From assembly GCA_936440205.1 (NCBI GenBank), contig OW387133.1, positions 73,408,374 to 73,472,373 of the forward strand: 64,000 nucleotides of DNA, in the 5' to 3' direction. Below, in pieces: positions 30,618 through 40,357 of the stretch. The position numbers and the translations under genes are program-made. The notes under the pieces are model-generated. The model saw only the letters and a program-made list of their open reading frames with translations, searched no databases and was not told where the DNA came from. This DNA comes from Lepidonotus clava. Its lineage: Eukaryota; Annelida; Polychaeta; Phyllodocida; Polynoidae. Within the stretch, counting starts at the first letter, position 1. Each line of letters opens with the position of its first letter.

Positions 30618-32771
30618 TTGTGTTGTATTTCAAATATTATCTCCGATCTTGGTACGATCGGTACACGCCGGTACTTTTCATCGCCGGGGTCAAGCCCGGG
30701 TCAAAGCACCGATACCGCTGACGTCACGGGTTTACGTGTCAAAAGTACACAGGCGGTGTCGGAGGACGAGGCTGAAAATGTCAATCGGCAAGGTAAATTT
30801 GTCCAAAATATAGAATTTCTAGCCGACACTTCTTGTCTAACGGTCGATAGGGATGAAGATAAGGTCCTTGCCGATGGCTGTCTCAAATTTGAAGGAAATC
30901 TGTTGGGCCAAACCGAAAATATTAAATATTTGGAAAATAATCTTCTTAGTTCGGCGCGCTCGCCGAGTGGTACAACTGTCAATGTCTTCGAGAAATGCGC
31001 TCGTGGGGAATGCACTTGCGAATTTTATATTAATGGCGCATTGGCGCAATTAAGGCCTTGTAGATTTGAATATCTCCTCTCTTTGGGATCAGATGAATGT
31101 AAAAATAGATTTAGACCCATGGTTGATGGTATTGTGGATGGGTTTAAAATTGTTGATGATACGGTGCCAAGCGGGGGTCTAAGTTATGATTGCAGAAATT
31201 ATAATTCACTATTTGAAGGGGACAACAGAAAAAAAATGGACAAAATAATAGGCAAAGAGTTAGCTGAAGGGTACCTTAAAATAGTAAAGGAAATGCCTGC
31301 TTGTATTCATTCTATGGGGGCAGTCCCAAAACCAGATGGTAACATAAGACCAATAACAGACTGCAGTATGCCTGAAAAAATCTCAGTAAATAATTATTGT
31401 GATAATATTATTGAGGAATTCAAATATAAAAGTGTAGACAATGTTGTGGCCCTTTTAAATCAAGGAGACTATATGGCAGTGGTTGATATTAAATCAGCTT
31501 ACAGGGCAGTACCAATATACCCAGACCATCAGAAATACCTGGGAATTAGATGGGGAATTAATGGTAAAACTGAATATTTACAGGATTCCCGCTTGGCATT
31601 TGGTCTTAGACTAGGACCCATGTATTTTAATGAAATTTCTGAATTTATCTACCATATTTTGTCAGATATTTATGGAATTCAGACTGTAAATTATTTAGAT
31701 GACTTTATTGTCATTGGTTCAAGCCTGGAAGAGGCTACCTGGGCCCAACAAGTGGTAATAAGGGTCTTGAGATACATAGGCTTTCATATAAGCTGGGGAA
31801 AAGTGACCCCACCATCTCAGGTATGTACTTATTTGGGACTGGAAATTGATTCCAATAAAATGGAAATTCGTTTACCCAAGGAAAAACTGGTTAAACTAAA
31901 AAATTTGGTAGTAAAATACAGTCAAAAAGCAACAATAGGCAGGAAAGAACTAGAAAGTCTAGGGGGTCTATTATCCCATTGCGCTCATGTTGTAGATGGA
32001 GGCAGGGTTTACTGTCGAAGGGTTTATAACCTATATAAAGTCCTTTTAAATAATAATTTAAAAACAATAAAAATAGGACAGGCATGTAGGGATGACCTGT
32101 TGTGGTGGGAAAAATTTCTGGAAAATTTCAATGGCAAAAGAAAAATCGAATACAAAGAGTTTCCATACCCAATGGTATCAGACTCATCTATGAAGGGATT
32201 TGCTGTATATATGGGAAATGACTGGAAGGCAGGTAGCTGGGACAATAGCATTGCTTTACCGGATTCAGGTTGTAATCATATTTTGCCAGCTCCATCAGAT
32301 ATTATATATGATAATAAAAATATTAATGAATTAGAACTCTTCCCTATAGTACGTGGCCTACAGGAATGGCTGAGCCAACTTGCAGGTCACAGTGTAAATA
32401 TCTATACGGACAACACACAAGTGTTTCATATGATTAGGAAGGGAATAAGTACTAATCCGACGTGCATGAGTTGGCTTAGGGAAATTTTTTGGATCTGCAA
32501 AATATATAAAATAAGACTGGTCCCTCACTACATTAACACAAAAAATAATTTAGTGGCTGACACTTTGTCACGCCTCTTATATTTTAAAAGTGAGGACGCA
32601 GTTAAAAAGTGTATCCTAGGGGCGAATTTGTGTTGTACTAACGCCATTTTTAAATTTTGCAGAGAAAATCAACCTGAAAAAGCGGGTTGTGACGTTGAAA
32701 AAAGCCGCTGTAGGGGAAAATACCCAGAAATTGCGGAGGATACAATGGAAATGTTACCTAAAGGTATGTAG
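30618..32771 (+). CDS. Reverse transcriptase-RNase H of the second Ngaro element
   Basis: The ORF of 717 codons looks whole. Polymerase motifs are MAVVDIKSAYRAVP, FGLRLGPMYF and the metal pair in VNYLDDFIVIG. RNase H follows (VSDSSMKGFAVYMG, ELELFPI, YTDNTQ, NNLVADTLSRL). The ORF may start further downstream than the first ATG, because the N-terminal part before about residue 170 has no recognised domain. It overlaps the recombinase ORF by about 80 bases. Confidence 0.88.
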   Translation: MCCISNIISDLGTIGTRRYFSSPGSSPGQSTDTADVTGLRVKSTQAVSEDEAENVNRQGKFVQNIEFLADTSCLTVDRDEDKVLADGCLKFEGNLLGQTENIKYLENNLLSSARSPSGTTVNVFEKCARGECTCEFYINGALAQLRPCRFEYLLSLGSDECKNRFRPMVDGIVDGFKIVDDTVPSGGLSYDCRNYNSLFEGDNRKKMDKIIGKELAEGYLKIVKEMPACIHSMGAVPKPDGNIRPITDCSMPEKISVNNYCDNIIEEFKYKSVDNVVALLNQGDYMAVVDIKSAYRAVPIYPDHQKYLGIRWGINGKTEYLQDSRLAFGLRLGPMYFNEISEFIYHILSDIYGIQTVNYLDDFIVIGSSLEEATWAQQVVIRVLRYIGFHISWGKVTPPSQVCTYLGLEIDSNKMEIRLPKEKLVKLKNLVVKYSQKATIGRKELESLGGLLSHCAHVVDGGRVYCRRVYNLYKVLLNNNLKTIKIGQACRDDLLWWEKFLENFNGKRKIEYKEFPYPMVSDSSMKGFAVYMGNDWKAGSWDNSIALPDSGCNHILPAPSDIIYDNKNINELELFPIVRGLQEWLSQLAGHSVNIYTDNTQVFHMIRKGISTNPTCMSWLREIFWICKIYKIRLVPHYINTKNNLVADTLSRLLYFKSEDAVKKCILGANLCCTNAIFKFCRENQPEKAGCDVEKSRCRGKYPEIAEDTMEMLPKGM

Positions 32772-33585
32772 TAAATTTCATTGGGCACCCTATAAATGTA
32801 ACTCTAAACAGGGCTGTCTGTACATTTCTTATTTATCTAAATTTATGAAAGCATCCTCTGTGATAAACTATTATCAAGCGGTTATCTATTATCATAATGT
32901 GAAGGCCAAGCCAGTCGCAGGATGGTCAGATGTGAATATAAAGATGGTTGTAAAAGGAATTAAAAATTCCAATTGTGGTAAAGTGGATAGTAAAGAACCA
33001 CTGAAAGAGAAGCATCTAGAAATGTTGTATAGGAAGGTAGATTGGTCCGATCAGTTAGGGATTTTAATATATATTGTAACTGTATTTTTGTTCAGAACAC
33101 TACTTAGGGTAGGACATGTTGTGAGGTCGGATCACATGCTTCTGAGAAAAAATGTTAAATTTTATAAATGGGGTTGTATGGTAAATGTTACATCCTCAAA
33201 AACAAAAAAGCCAGGCCAGATACATGAGATACCTATTAATAGAGTGGAAAATAAAAGGGTCTGCGCGGTGTATTTATTGGAAAAATTGTATAAAATTCAT
33301 CCAAAGTCCAGGGATGATCCATTGTTCTCCACAGGTAAATTTAGTTATTTATCCTACACTGTGGTTAACAAACAATTTAAACAAATGTTAGCAGATTCAA
33401 AAATTAAGGGTAACTTCTCAACCCATTCTCTAAGGAGGGGAGGCACCACAGACTTGTATAATAAGGATGCTTCTTTAACATATATTAAGGAGAGAGGCCA
33501 GTGCTCATCTGATTGTATTTACAAGTATATCAGGCCTTCAATCTCCGATAAAATTAATTATGATAAATTTTTATCACTACGTTAG
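32689..33585 (+). CDS. Tyrosine recombinase of the second Ngaro element
   Basis: The ORF of about 298 codons overlaps the RT ORF. Catalytic features are an Arg in RTLLRVGH, HSLRRGG as the His-x-x-Arg pair, and a terminal Tyr in CIYKYIRPS. It looks whole. Confidence 0.87.
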   Translation: MTLKKAAVGENTQKLRRIQWKCYLKVCSKFHWAPYKCNSKQGCLYISYLSKFMKASSVINYYQAVIYYHNVKAKPVAGWSDVNIKMVVKGIKNSNCGKVDSKEPLKEKHLEMLYRKVDWSDQLGILIYIVTVFLFRTLLRVGHVVRSDHMLLRKNVKFYKWGCMVNVTSSKTKKPGQIHEIPINRVENKRVCAVYLLEKLYKIHPKSRDDPLFSTGKFSYLSYTVVNKQFKQMLADSKIKGNFSTHSLRRGGTTDLYNKDASLTYIKERGQCSSDCIYKYIRPSISDKINYDKFLSLR

Positions 33586-34122
33586 GTAATTGATTTGGAG
33601 GAATTGGATTAAAATAAATGTAATTTATTATATGTCCAAATCAATTTACCTTGTTTGTTGTCCTGTATTTATTCTAAGTTGTTCTAGCCGCGACGTAAAT
33701 GATATTAAATTGTGTAGCGATACCTAAGCAATTTATTTATTTCGGAGTAGGCGTGACGTCATCGCCCTCCGTTTCCATCGCTACGGAGATTGTTATACCT
33801 CGACTATATAAATCGCCCGAGCTTGACCGTTGGTCATTCTCGTTCCAACCACCAGAGATTCACCATCGCAGCAGAATTTTAAACTTTAGAATTATTGTTA
33901 CAGGGAGGATTAAAATAAATGTAATTTATTATATGTCCAAATCAATTTACCTTGTTTGTTGTCCTGTATTTATTCTAAGTTGTTCTAGCCGCGACGTAAA
34001 TGTTAATTATGAAAAGGATTATGTATTATATATAACAGGGAAAGTAGTGACAAAAAAAGGCAAACAGTGTTACAGTGTTACAGTGAAAAGGAACTGACGC
34101 TTCATATTCTGATCCTATAGGC

Positions 34123-35703
34123 TAATAACTGCGTTTGCTGTATACACATTTCTTTTTACAATAGTGCATGCTCCTTGTTGCATCTATAGACACAACTCTT
34201 TATATTCATTATCATTTAACCACAGGTTGGTAGATATGAAGACCTGCACCAAATGATCCGTTAAGTCCATAAGTAGGTTTGAATTATCGCCTAGGCCCCT
34301 AAAACAGGAAGGATGTAACATATAACGTTTAATCAAAACTTATAAATGCATAGCAAAACTTAACTTTGGGTGTTTTATGCATAGGTCCCTTTTTCATATT
34401 CAGTAAAGTGCATTTATAATGATCCCTAGTGGAAACACGCCCATGTTTAAACTGTGGACGTCCTCAATATAGGTTAGCAAAACCTGAAAAGTTTTACCCT
34501 TGTCTCCCTGCATTCACCAGGCACGTTTCATGTCAAATGCAAGCACTGTAGTGTGAATGTTCAAAATACATTTTTATTAGGTCTACCCAAAAATCTCCGG
34601 GTCTAGCCAACCGAACCGCAGAACCGCGAGTGCTTCATGCATGCATGTGTATGATAATGAGCACTGAGCTCTGCTGCTGCTGCACCTCATGCGGCTGCTG
34701 CTGCTGGCGGCGGCGGCGACTCCACTCCCCGTCCCCGTGCACTGGCTTACCCCTGCCGCTCCTGATGCCCTCCAGCGCTGCCTGGACGGCTGGTGCTGCT
34801 GCTGTGTCCATTGTCACTCCTCCTGCAGGAGCTGCTTCCTGGAGTCACACATCCGGGAACCATCATCATGGCGGCGCCCTGAGAACGCTTCCATCAGAAT
34901 GCTCCACGTCACTTTCAATTCTACCACAAATGCCTCTGTTGAATGCTGATTCCCGTCTGCTTGAAACTAGATTCTTCACGTTTGCGCTTGTGTTGACGTT
35001 AAAAACCAGTCTAGTTGATAACGGTGATTGTATCAACCAGGGTCTAGGCATGCATGCTGCAGACTAATCTGTCAAAGTGATGGGACGTTAAGACACGCCC
35101 TATCTCCCGGACGGCAGGTTTCTTCATGGATGGATGACCAGTCTTATCACGGGAGACAGAAACTCACGTAAGCTATATTATATTGTTTATCAAAACGTTT
35201 TTATCATTCTTTCATAGATGGCATTAACCAAGGGCCATCTCATTGTGGTGAATTATCTACTCCGTTTATATAGGGTCTTATTTTTGTCACATTTCTGAAC
35301 AAGCTACTGCACATTATAAGACAAAACTGATTGGTTGAATATTGGCATACAATGAATTAATATATCTTTTCATTATTGATCGACCTATACATAGTATCCT
35401 TCTATGTCAGTTTCATCTCCCAGACGTTATAGAATGGGAGAAGATAGGGTTAGGGATAGGTATGGTCTTGAAGGAATTTGAATGTTTGGGGAGTGGAGTC
35501 GTTTCCAATCGGAATTCTAATAAGGGAAGCTTTTGTGTTTGGTCCCTAGCTGGTACTGTCTCTCTTTAGAGTATTATGCTGTTAATTGCAATTGGTTAAT
35601 AATGACTTTTCTATGAATAAAAAGAATGCATAGGGCATTTATGGAACATGATCGTTGAATGTAACTCAGTTTCAATTGCCACCTGTTTGTTTCTATATTT
35701 CAG
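34123..35703 (+). other. Likely promoter, 5' UTR exon and intron of the methyltransferase gene
   Basis: A CTG/CGG-rich segment (34666-34830) contains repeated GCTGCTGCTG and GGCGGCGGCGGCG. The donor CTCAC|GTAAGC at 35167|35168 and the acceptor TATATTTCAG|TG at 35703|35704 would join a 5' UTR exon to the coding exon. The 145-codon ORF at 34630 is compositionally biased and not supported as a protein. Confidence 0.5.
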
Positions 35704-35710
35704 TGAAACA

Positions 35711-36742
35711 ATGTTTGTGGGATTCCGTCAACGCTGGGGATTTGCTGTGGTAGTCGTGCTGACTTTCGTGATCGTCTTCTTCAGCTTCAACCCCCGCAAG
35801 TCTCACTGTCATTGCAAACTGAAATGCCCAGCCCCACAACCTCAGTGCACATGTATGACCACACCAACCACGGCTAGTGTCACCAGCCAGGATAACCTCA
35901 TTGGTGGACGCCTGCAAGCCATCCAGACACAGCATTTGGCACGACAGGATATCCGAAAGGAAGGATGGATCCTGGACTGTGTTACCTGGAACAAGAAATG
36001 GGAATCCAATCCCCTAGATGCAGATCCTCATGATTTGTCCTGGGACGAAGAGAAAATGAAGCAAGGGGAGCCTGCGGAAGTTAGAAATAGAGTCTTTGAT
36101 GAAATATTCCAGAAGCGGCACTGGCCATCCCATGACCCCTCCTACCCTGGAGTACAGGCTTCTGGTCCTGGAGCAATGCTGAAGAATGCTCAGAGTGCAA
36201 TGGCAGCGTTACACATAATTCTGACCAGAGTGAAAGCTTACCTTGGGAAACAAACAGTTTCAATTCTTGACGTGTCATGTGGTGATATGCAGTGGATGAA
36301 CAAGTTCCTGATAACTCGAGATGATGTGGAATACACAGGCATTGATATCGTGCCTGATCTTATAACCAGTGCCAAAAGACAGTTCAGCAGTCTGCCAAAG
36401 TCTGAGTTCCTAATACATGACATAGTTTCCACGCCCCTAAATACATCCTATGATATTATTGTATGCAGAGACACTCTAGTTTACTTACACCAATCAGACG
36501 CACTGAAGGCACTCTATCACATGTCATCTAGTGGTAGCAAATTCCTGCTAGCTACAACCTTTCCTGACACCACTCAAAATGGGGAACTTCCAAAATCTGG
36601 ACCACTCTCAGACCGAAAATTTCCATACAACCTTGAACTTCCTCCTTTTCTCCTCGAACCACCCATTTGCTCAAGTTATGATTGGAATGTTGAACATCTT
36701 GCTCTATGGCAGCTCCCTGTCAGGCAAAAATATGAATATTAG
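35711..36742 (+). CDS. Type II membrane-anchored class I SAM-dependent methyltransferase
   Basis: The coding region is one exon of 343 residues. Residues 10-26 form a single membrane segment (FAVVVVLTFVIVFFSF) after a short basic tail, so the catalytic part should face the ER/Golgi lumen or the outside. A Cys-rich linker (residues 32-48) follows. The SAM-binding motif is ILDVSCGDMQWM (185-196), then YTGIDIVPDLI (208-218), and CRDTLVYLH (252-260) at the position of the substrate-side loop; TTFP follows at 282-285. The SCGDMQWM/GIDIV/CRDxLVxL series recalls, from memory, a bacterial methyltransferase family. The substrate is unknown. The start at 35711 follows the 3' splice acceptor; an upstream in-frame ATG at 35648 would lie in the 5' UTR intron. 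It could be an animal gene of bacterial origin, which needs a tree. Confidence 0.85.
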   Translation: MFVGFRQRWGFAVVVVLTFVIVFFSFNPRKSHCHCKLKCPAPQPQCTCMTTPTTASVTSQDNLIGGRLQAIQTQHLARQDIRKEGWILDCVTWNKKWESNPLDADPHDLSWDEEKMKQGEPAEVRNRVFDEIFQKRHWPSHDPSYPGVQASGPGAMLKNAQSAMAALHIILTRVKAYLGKQTVSILDVSCGDMQWMNKFLITRDDVEYTGIDIVPDLITSAKRQFSSLPKSEFLIHDIVSTPLNTSYDIIVCRDTLVYLHQSDALKALYHMSSSGSKFLLATTFPDTTQNGELPKSGPLSDRKFPYNLELPPFLLEPPICSSYDWNVEHLALWQLPVRQKYEY

Positions 36743-38165
36743 TTTGTAAAATTTTCCCCAGGTAAAATCAAATGGAAAGTTACACATTCATAAAATGACC
36801 TATGAAAACACCAACCTTGTTAAACCTATAATGTCTATTTAAAAATTATAAAGCCAATCGAAAATACTTTAAAAAAATGAATGACTACGTACAGTTAAGT
36901 TTGACTAATATCTCATTGTTATTATAGGTTTAAAGGCTTGTCATTATTGTTGGTTTGATTGTATATGGGTGTATCTCCTAGAATCCATTTTAACCCTTTC
37001 AATGTCACAGGCCTCATATATATGCGGCCCTATAGTAAAATCCCATGGGAACATTATTAAAAGAATGCAAGTTATGCTTTTAGAATCTGAAACAATTTTT
37101 CAAATATTCCAATTAGAAGCAGAGATATAGCTATTTGAACAGCAGACTATCAAGTTACCAAAAATATTAGAATTGCAATTAGCGAAACCATAAGCATGTA
37201 TTTACATTTGAACTTGCAATACTCATTAAAAAATCATAAAAAATGGGTAAATTTATGTAAATGACATGATTTTAAATTTGCTACAACTTTACTTTAAATT
37301 TTATGATAATCACAACTTGTTTTTTGCGCACAAGAGTTAATGTTGTCATATATCTTTATAAAGAGTGTGATAGTTGTTTTATGAAGTTTTGGTAACCATG
37401 GTAACCTGTAAATACATTATTATTACAAACAATGACTCCTGATGAGAAATTTGCCCTATTGGCACACTGCCAACATTTGGGACATTTTGATCAAAATTAT
37501 TGAAAAAAGCTTTCCACCTGAAGAATCTAAACTAAATTTGAGTTTTAATCAATTTATAGACTATTTTTTGTATTTCGGGGCAATATTTCAGTAAAATTTA
37601 ATATCAGCTATATTATGATATATCTGGCAGTGAAAGGGTTAAGAATACATTTACCTGGAACCCAAACGAGCACAACTACATTGTAAATTGCAATTATTCT
37701 ATGGTGATATCAAGCTGCAATTGCAAGATTTAGAATACTCAACTCTTTCTAGAGCGACATTTATAGGATGCACATGAGAAAATATGACAAAGTCGATATC
37801 AAAGTTAATTATAAGTTGAATAATAAATATAGTCTAATTCTAGGTGCTGTTAGTGACAGGTTAAGCAATTACCTAAACTTGTATTGAAAATTAATACACC
37901 AAACATAAAATTTGATAATGATATCATATTCACCATTATTAGTCTCTTGGCGCCTTTGTTATGTACTTCGTCTATAATATTTGTAAATATATATATATAA
38001 TTATATATGAGAAAATGTAATCATTGTTGTAATTGGTCTTCGTTCATATAATTTCATAATTGCAATATGTTTGTACATATACTGAATATTTAAGGTATGT
38101 GATGTTTTTGTTGTAATGATTGACATTTTGATAGCTTCTGAATAAAACGTTATGCTTATAAGTCG
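36743..38165 (+). other. Long 3' UTR of the methyltransferase gene
   Basis: No ORF is supported for 1.4 kb. The sequence is AT-rich, with several ATTTA motifs. AATAAA at 38141-38146 is the first well-placed poly(A) signal near its end, so a 3' UTR of about 1.4 kb is inferred. Confidence 0.5.
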
Positions 38166-39123
38166 ATGCTGTTCTGTAACTTCGACTACTTAGTTCTTTC
38201 ATAATTTAATTTTCCGTAAGAAGATTGGGAAGCTATTACTTGCTCTGTATACTCTCGTTAAAGACAGAATTCTTATGTTTTATAACTCAATGGTGCTGCC
38301 ATAAATGTCAATGTGTTGAAAATATTCATATATGAGCATGAGATAAGAGGCGCTGATCCAGGGGGTGGCATCGTAACTGGCACCTGATTCAGACACAATT
38401 TAAATTTGTGCCCCTGAAGGACAGTTATGGTGCATGCACCCCCCCCCCCCCCATCTCTCCCAAATTGAACCCACCGATGTCTAGAGATGCAAAAGGTTGT
38501 TATTTGTAAAGTTGGATTGCAACGTTATGAAGAGCATACAACTGAGATTACATGCAACTAACTAAATGTAAATGTGTGTACATGTCATGACAACAGAGAG
38601 ACAAATTCCTAATAGCTTCTGCCTAAAACCTAGAGAGACTATAGGGAAATAACTAATAAGAGCTCTTTCGGGCATTAATAGTTAAGCGTGTGTGGTATTT
38701 TGCCATTCTGAATAGGCATGCCAAGAAATGTTTAGATAGCCTGAATAGCACTTAACACAATGAATATCATCCCAATGAAAAGATCCTTCTGGTGATAATT
38801 ATTGTCTAGACGTTGTGAATTATTGGATTTATTATGTTTAGCAATACCGTGTCAAAAACTACTTGCCTATTGGTTTATTTTCAAACAGGACTTTAACATT
38901 ACGCATTTATGTGAATATTGTCATGATAACCTTGTAATAAAAATGTTTGCCCTGTGCTTTATTGTTCTTCGATTTTACAATTCCATATACACTAATGGTG
39001 CATATTAAGCCCAGTTATGTTTTATGTTTCTTTTGCAATTTTAATCTCCTATTGAGTCACCATAAACAAAATTATTCCAAGCAGTAATATCGATTTTTTT
39101 GAAACAGAAGAAATATGATGTTC
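38166..39123. other. Non-coding stretch
   Basis: No gene is supported. A C-run (about 38440-38452) sits in a GCTGATCCAGGGGG context that resembles the G-rich foldback family at 5799-5948. Confidence 0.4.
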
Positions 39124-39660
39124 TGTACTGACGCGGGTGGCCAGTCCATGTTTGGGCAGCATAACGTGAGCTTAGAAGCGCACGTGTAAGCCAATGTTTC
39201 ACTTTGACAGTAGTGAAATGAGGGAGGAGTTAAGGTGTGACGTACCACCATATAATAATGTGTTCCGCTCTTAGCTAGCCAGAGTAGCTGCAAGCACTGT
39301 GTGAGTAAACATCCTGTGAAGGTTGGACCTTTAATCTGCAGTCTAGGTTCTGGAGAGAGGCATATAGAAATTGTGTTAGAGCGCGGAGCGTTGACTGAAT
39401 GTGTTTGAGGGAACTCTAACCTCGGGACTGATCATGGTCAATCGAGTTCTTGTCACGGAACGACTAGACATTGGATAATAAACAACAAATCCTTTCACAA
39501 CGAGTGTTCACGTCTTACATGATGAGGGAACTATAATTATGTATTGGACGACCGCAGTCGACGAGGAGAGAGACTGCGAATGGAGCTAGCTATTATCTAT
39601 ACAACGAAACATCACAAACACGCATTAACTTTAAATGGATAATTGAACCTCTATAGTTCA
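39124..39660 (+). repeat. Solo-LTR-like repeat, copy 1
   Basis: The 537-base unit starts TGTACTGACG and ends CTATAGTTCA (TG...CA). It is flanked by the 4-base direct repeat GTTC (39120-39123 and 39661-39664). It contains AATAAA-like GGATAATAAAC. No coding sequence adjoins it, as expected for a solo LTR left by recombination. Two inverted copies follow at 43688-44214 and 45329-45866. Confidence 0.75.
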
Positions 39661-40357
39661 GTTCGCCTATTTCAGTCGGTATAGTTAGAGATATTCATCT
39701 GGCACCTCCGCTGCATTGAACTTGTTGGTCTAGTTATTTGAACAGTAGGCCTATGCATGGAAATTAAGGTTTGAACTATTGGAGCAAATTTGATGAATAA
39801 CATCTATAATCTGATAATGCCTTATTCATTTTTTGATAACTTATTTTATGTGATAAGCAATTTCGTCCATTTTATAAATGGACGAATTGGAAAAAGCAAT
39901 GTACACTTATGAGTGTTAATTCAAATCGATATATTTTGTGCTAGTTTTATCATGAGCTTATTTTGACACATTATCTTTTTATTTTTCATGCCTTTTTTGT
40001 GTATTTATTTACAATGACGGTCCTATACAATATGATTTATTTTAGGCAGTTAAACGAAAACCTACTTATGTTTTTTGCCCTACCATATCCTCTTCTAGCC
40101 AGAGTATTTGTGGGTACTCATGATTAGGTTGTTAGGTGACCAGTAGGTCTCCGTATGCACCAATTGCGACCTCGGACACAATTGATCTTCAATAGCCTCA
40201 ACACTCGAGTTTGACCTATGCCATAAAGTTAGGGGTAGCAGACACGTGTAGACCTCACGGTGCCCGAGGACGAGACGAACATCTTACCGTCTGCAACCAA
40301 ACTTGGTTCTTACTGGAGTTTTTGCAAAGTTACTGTAAATGCATATCGAAGGAAACT
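39661..40357 (+). other. Upstream region of the oxidase gene
   Basis: Non-coding. A promoter is presumed here but no clear TATA box is placed. Confidence 0.35.

Larger units (their letters stand above)
29117..34002 (+). mobile_element. Ngaro-type retrotransposon, nearly whole
   Basis: The layout is A1 (29117-29304), gag-like region (29397-30407), reverse transcriptase-RNase H (30618-32771), tyrosine recombinase (32689-33585), B1 (33606-33695), A2 (33696-33883) and B2 (33907-34002). A1 and A2 differ at one position by eye, and B1 and B2 look identical, so insertion was recent. The copy looks whole or nearly so, with at most about one break, in the gag-like region. The core TAAATG occurs at the left end, at the B1/A2 junction and at the right end, consistent with recombinase-mediated insertion without target duplication. 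It is a different family from the 1-4052 element, with no shared repeat sequence. Confidence 0.9.
28860..34122. repeat. Outer inverted-repeat element interrupted by a Ngaro element
   Basis: The left flank (28860 onward: CTATAGGATCAG, then AGCGTCAGTTCC, then CACTGTAACACTGTAACACTG, then GTTTGCCTTTTTTT) recurs as its reverse complement at 34053-34122. Weaker pairing continues inward through TTATATATAATGCATAAT (left) and its counterpart near 34017-34040. An inner pair, TTTAAACCATTCCAA (about 29000) and TTGGAATGGTTTA (about 29106-29118), shows the left half holds most of the foldback. The simplest reading is a MITE of a few hundred bases with long inverted repeats, into whose right arm the Ngaro element (29117-34002) inserted. 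Confidence 0.75.

Noticed and set aside
34630-35067. 145-codon Cys/Ser-rich ORF in the CTG-repeat region
   Set aside because: Its residues come from CTG/CGG repeats; it lies in a probable 5' UTR and has no domain.
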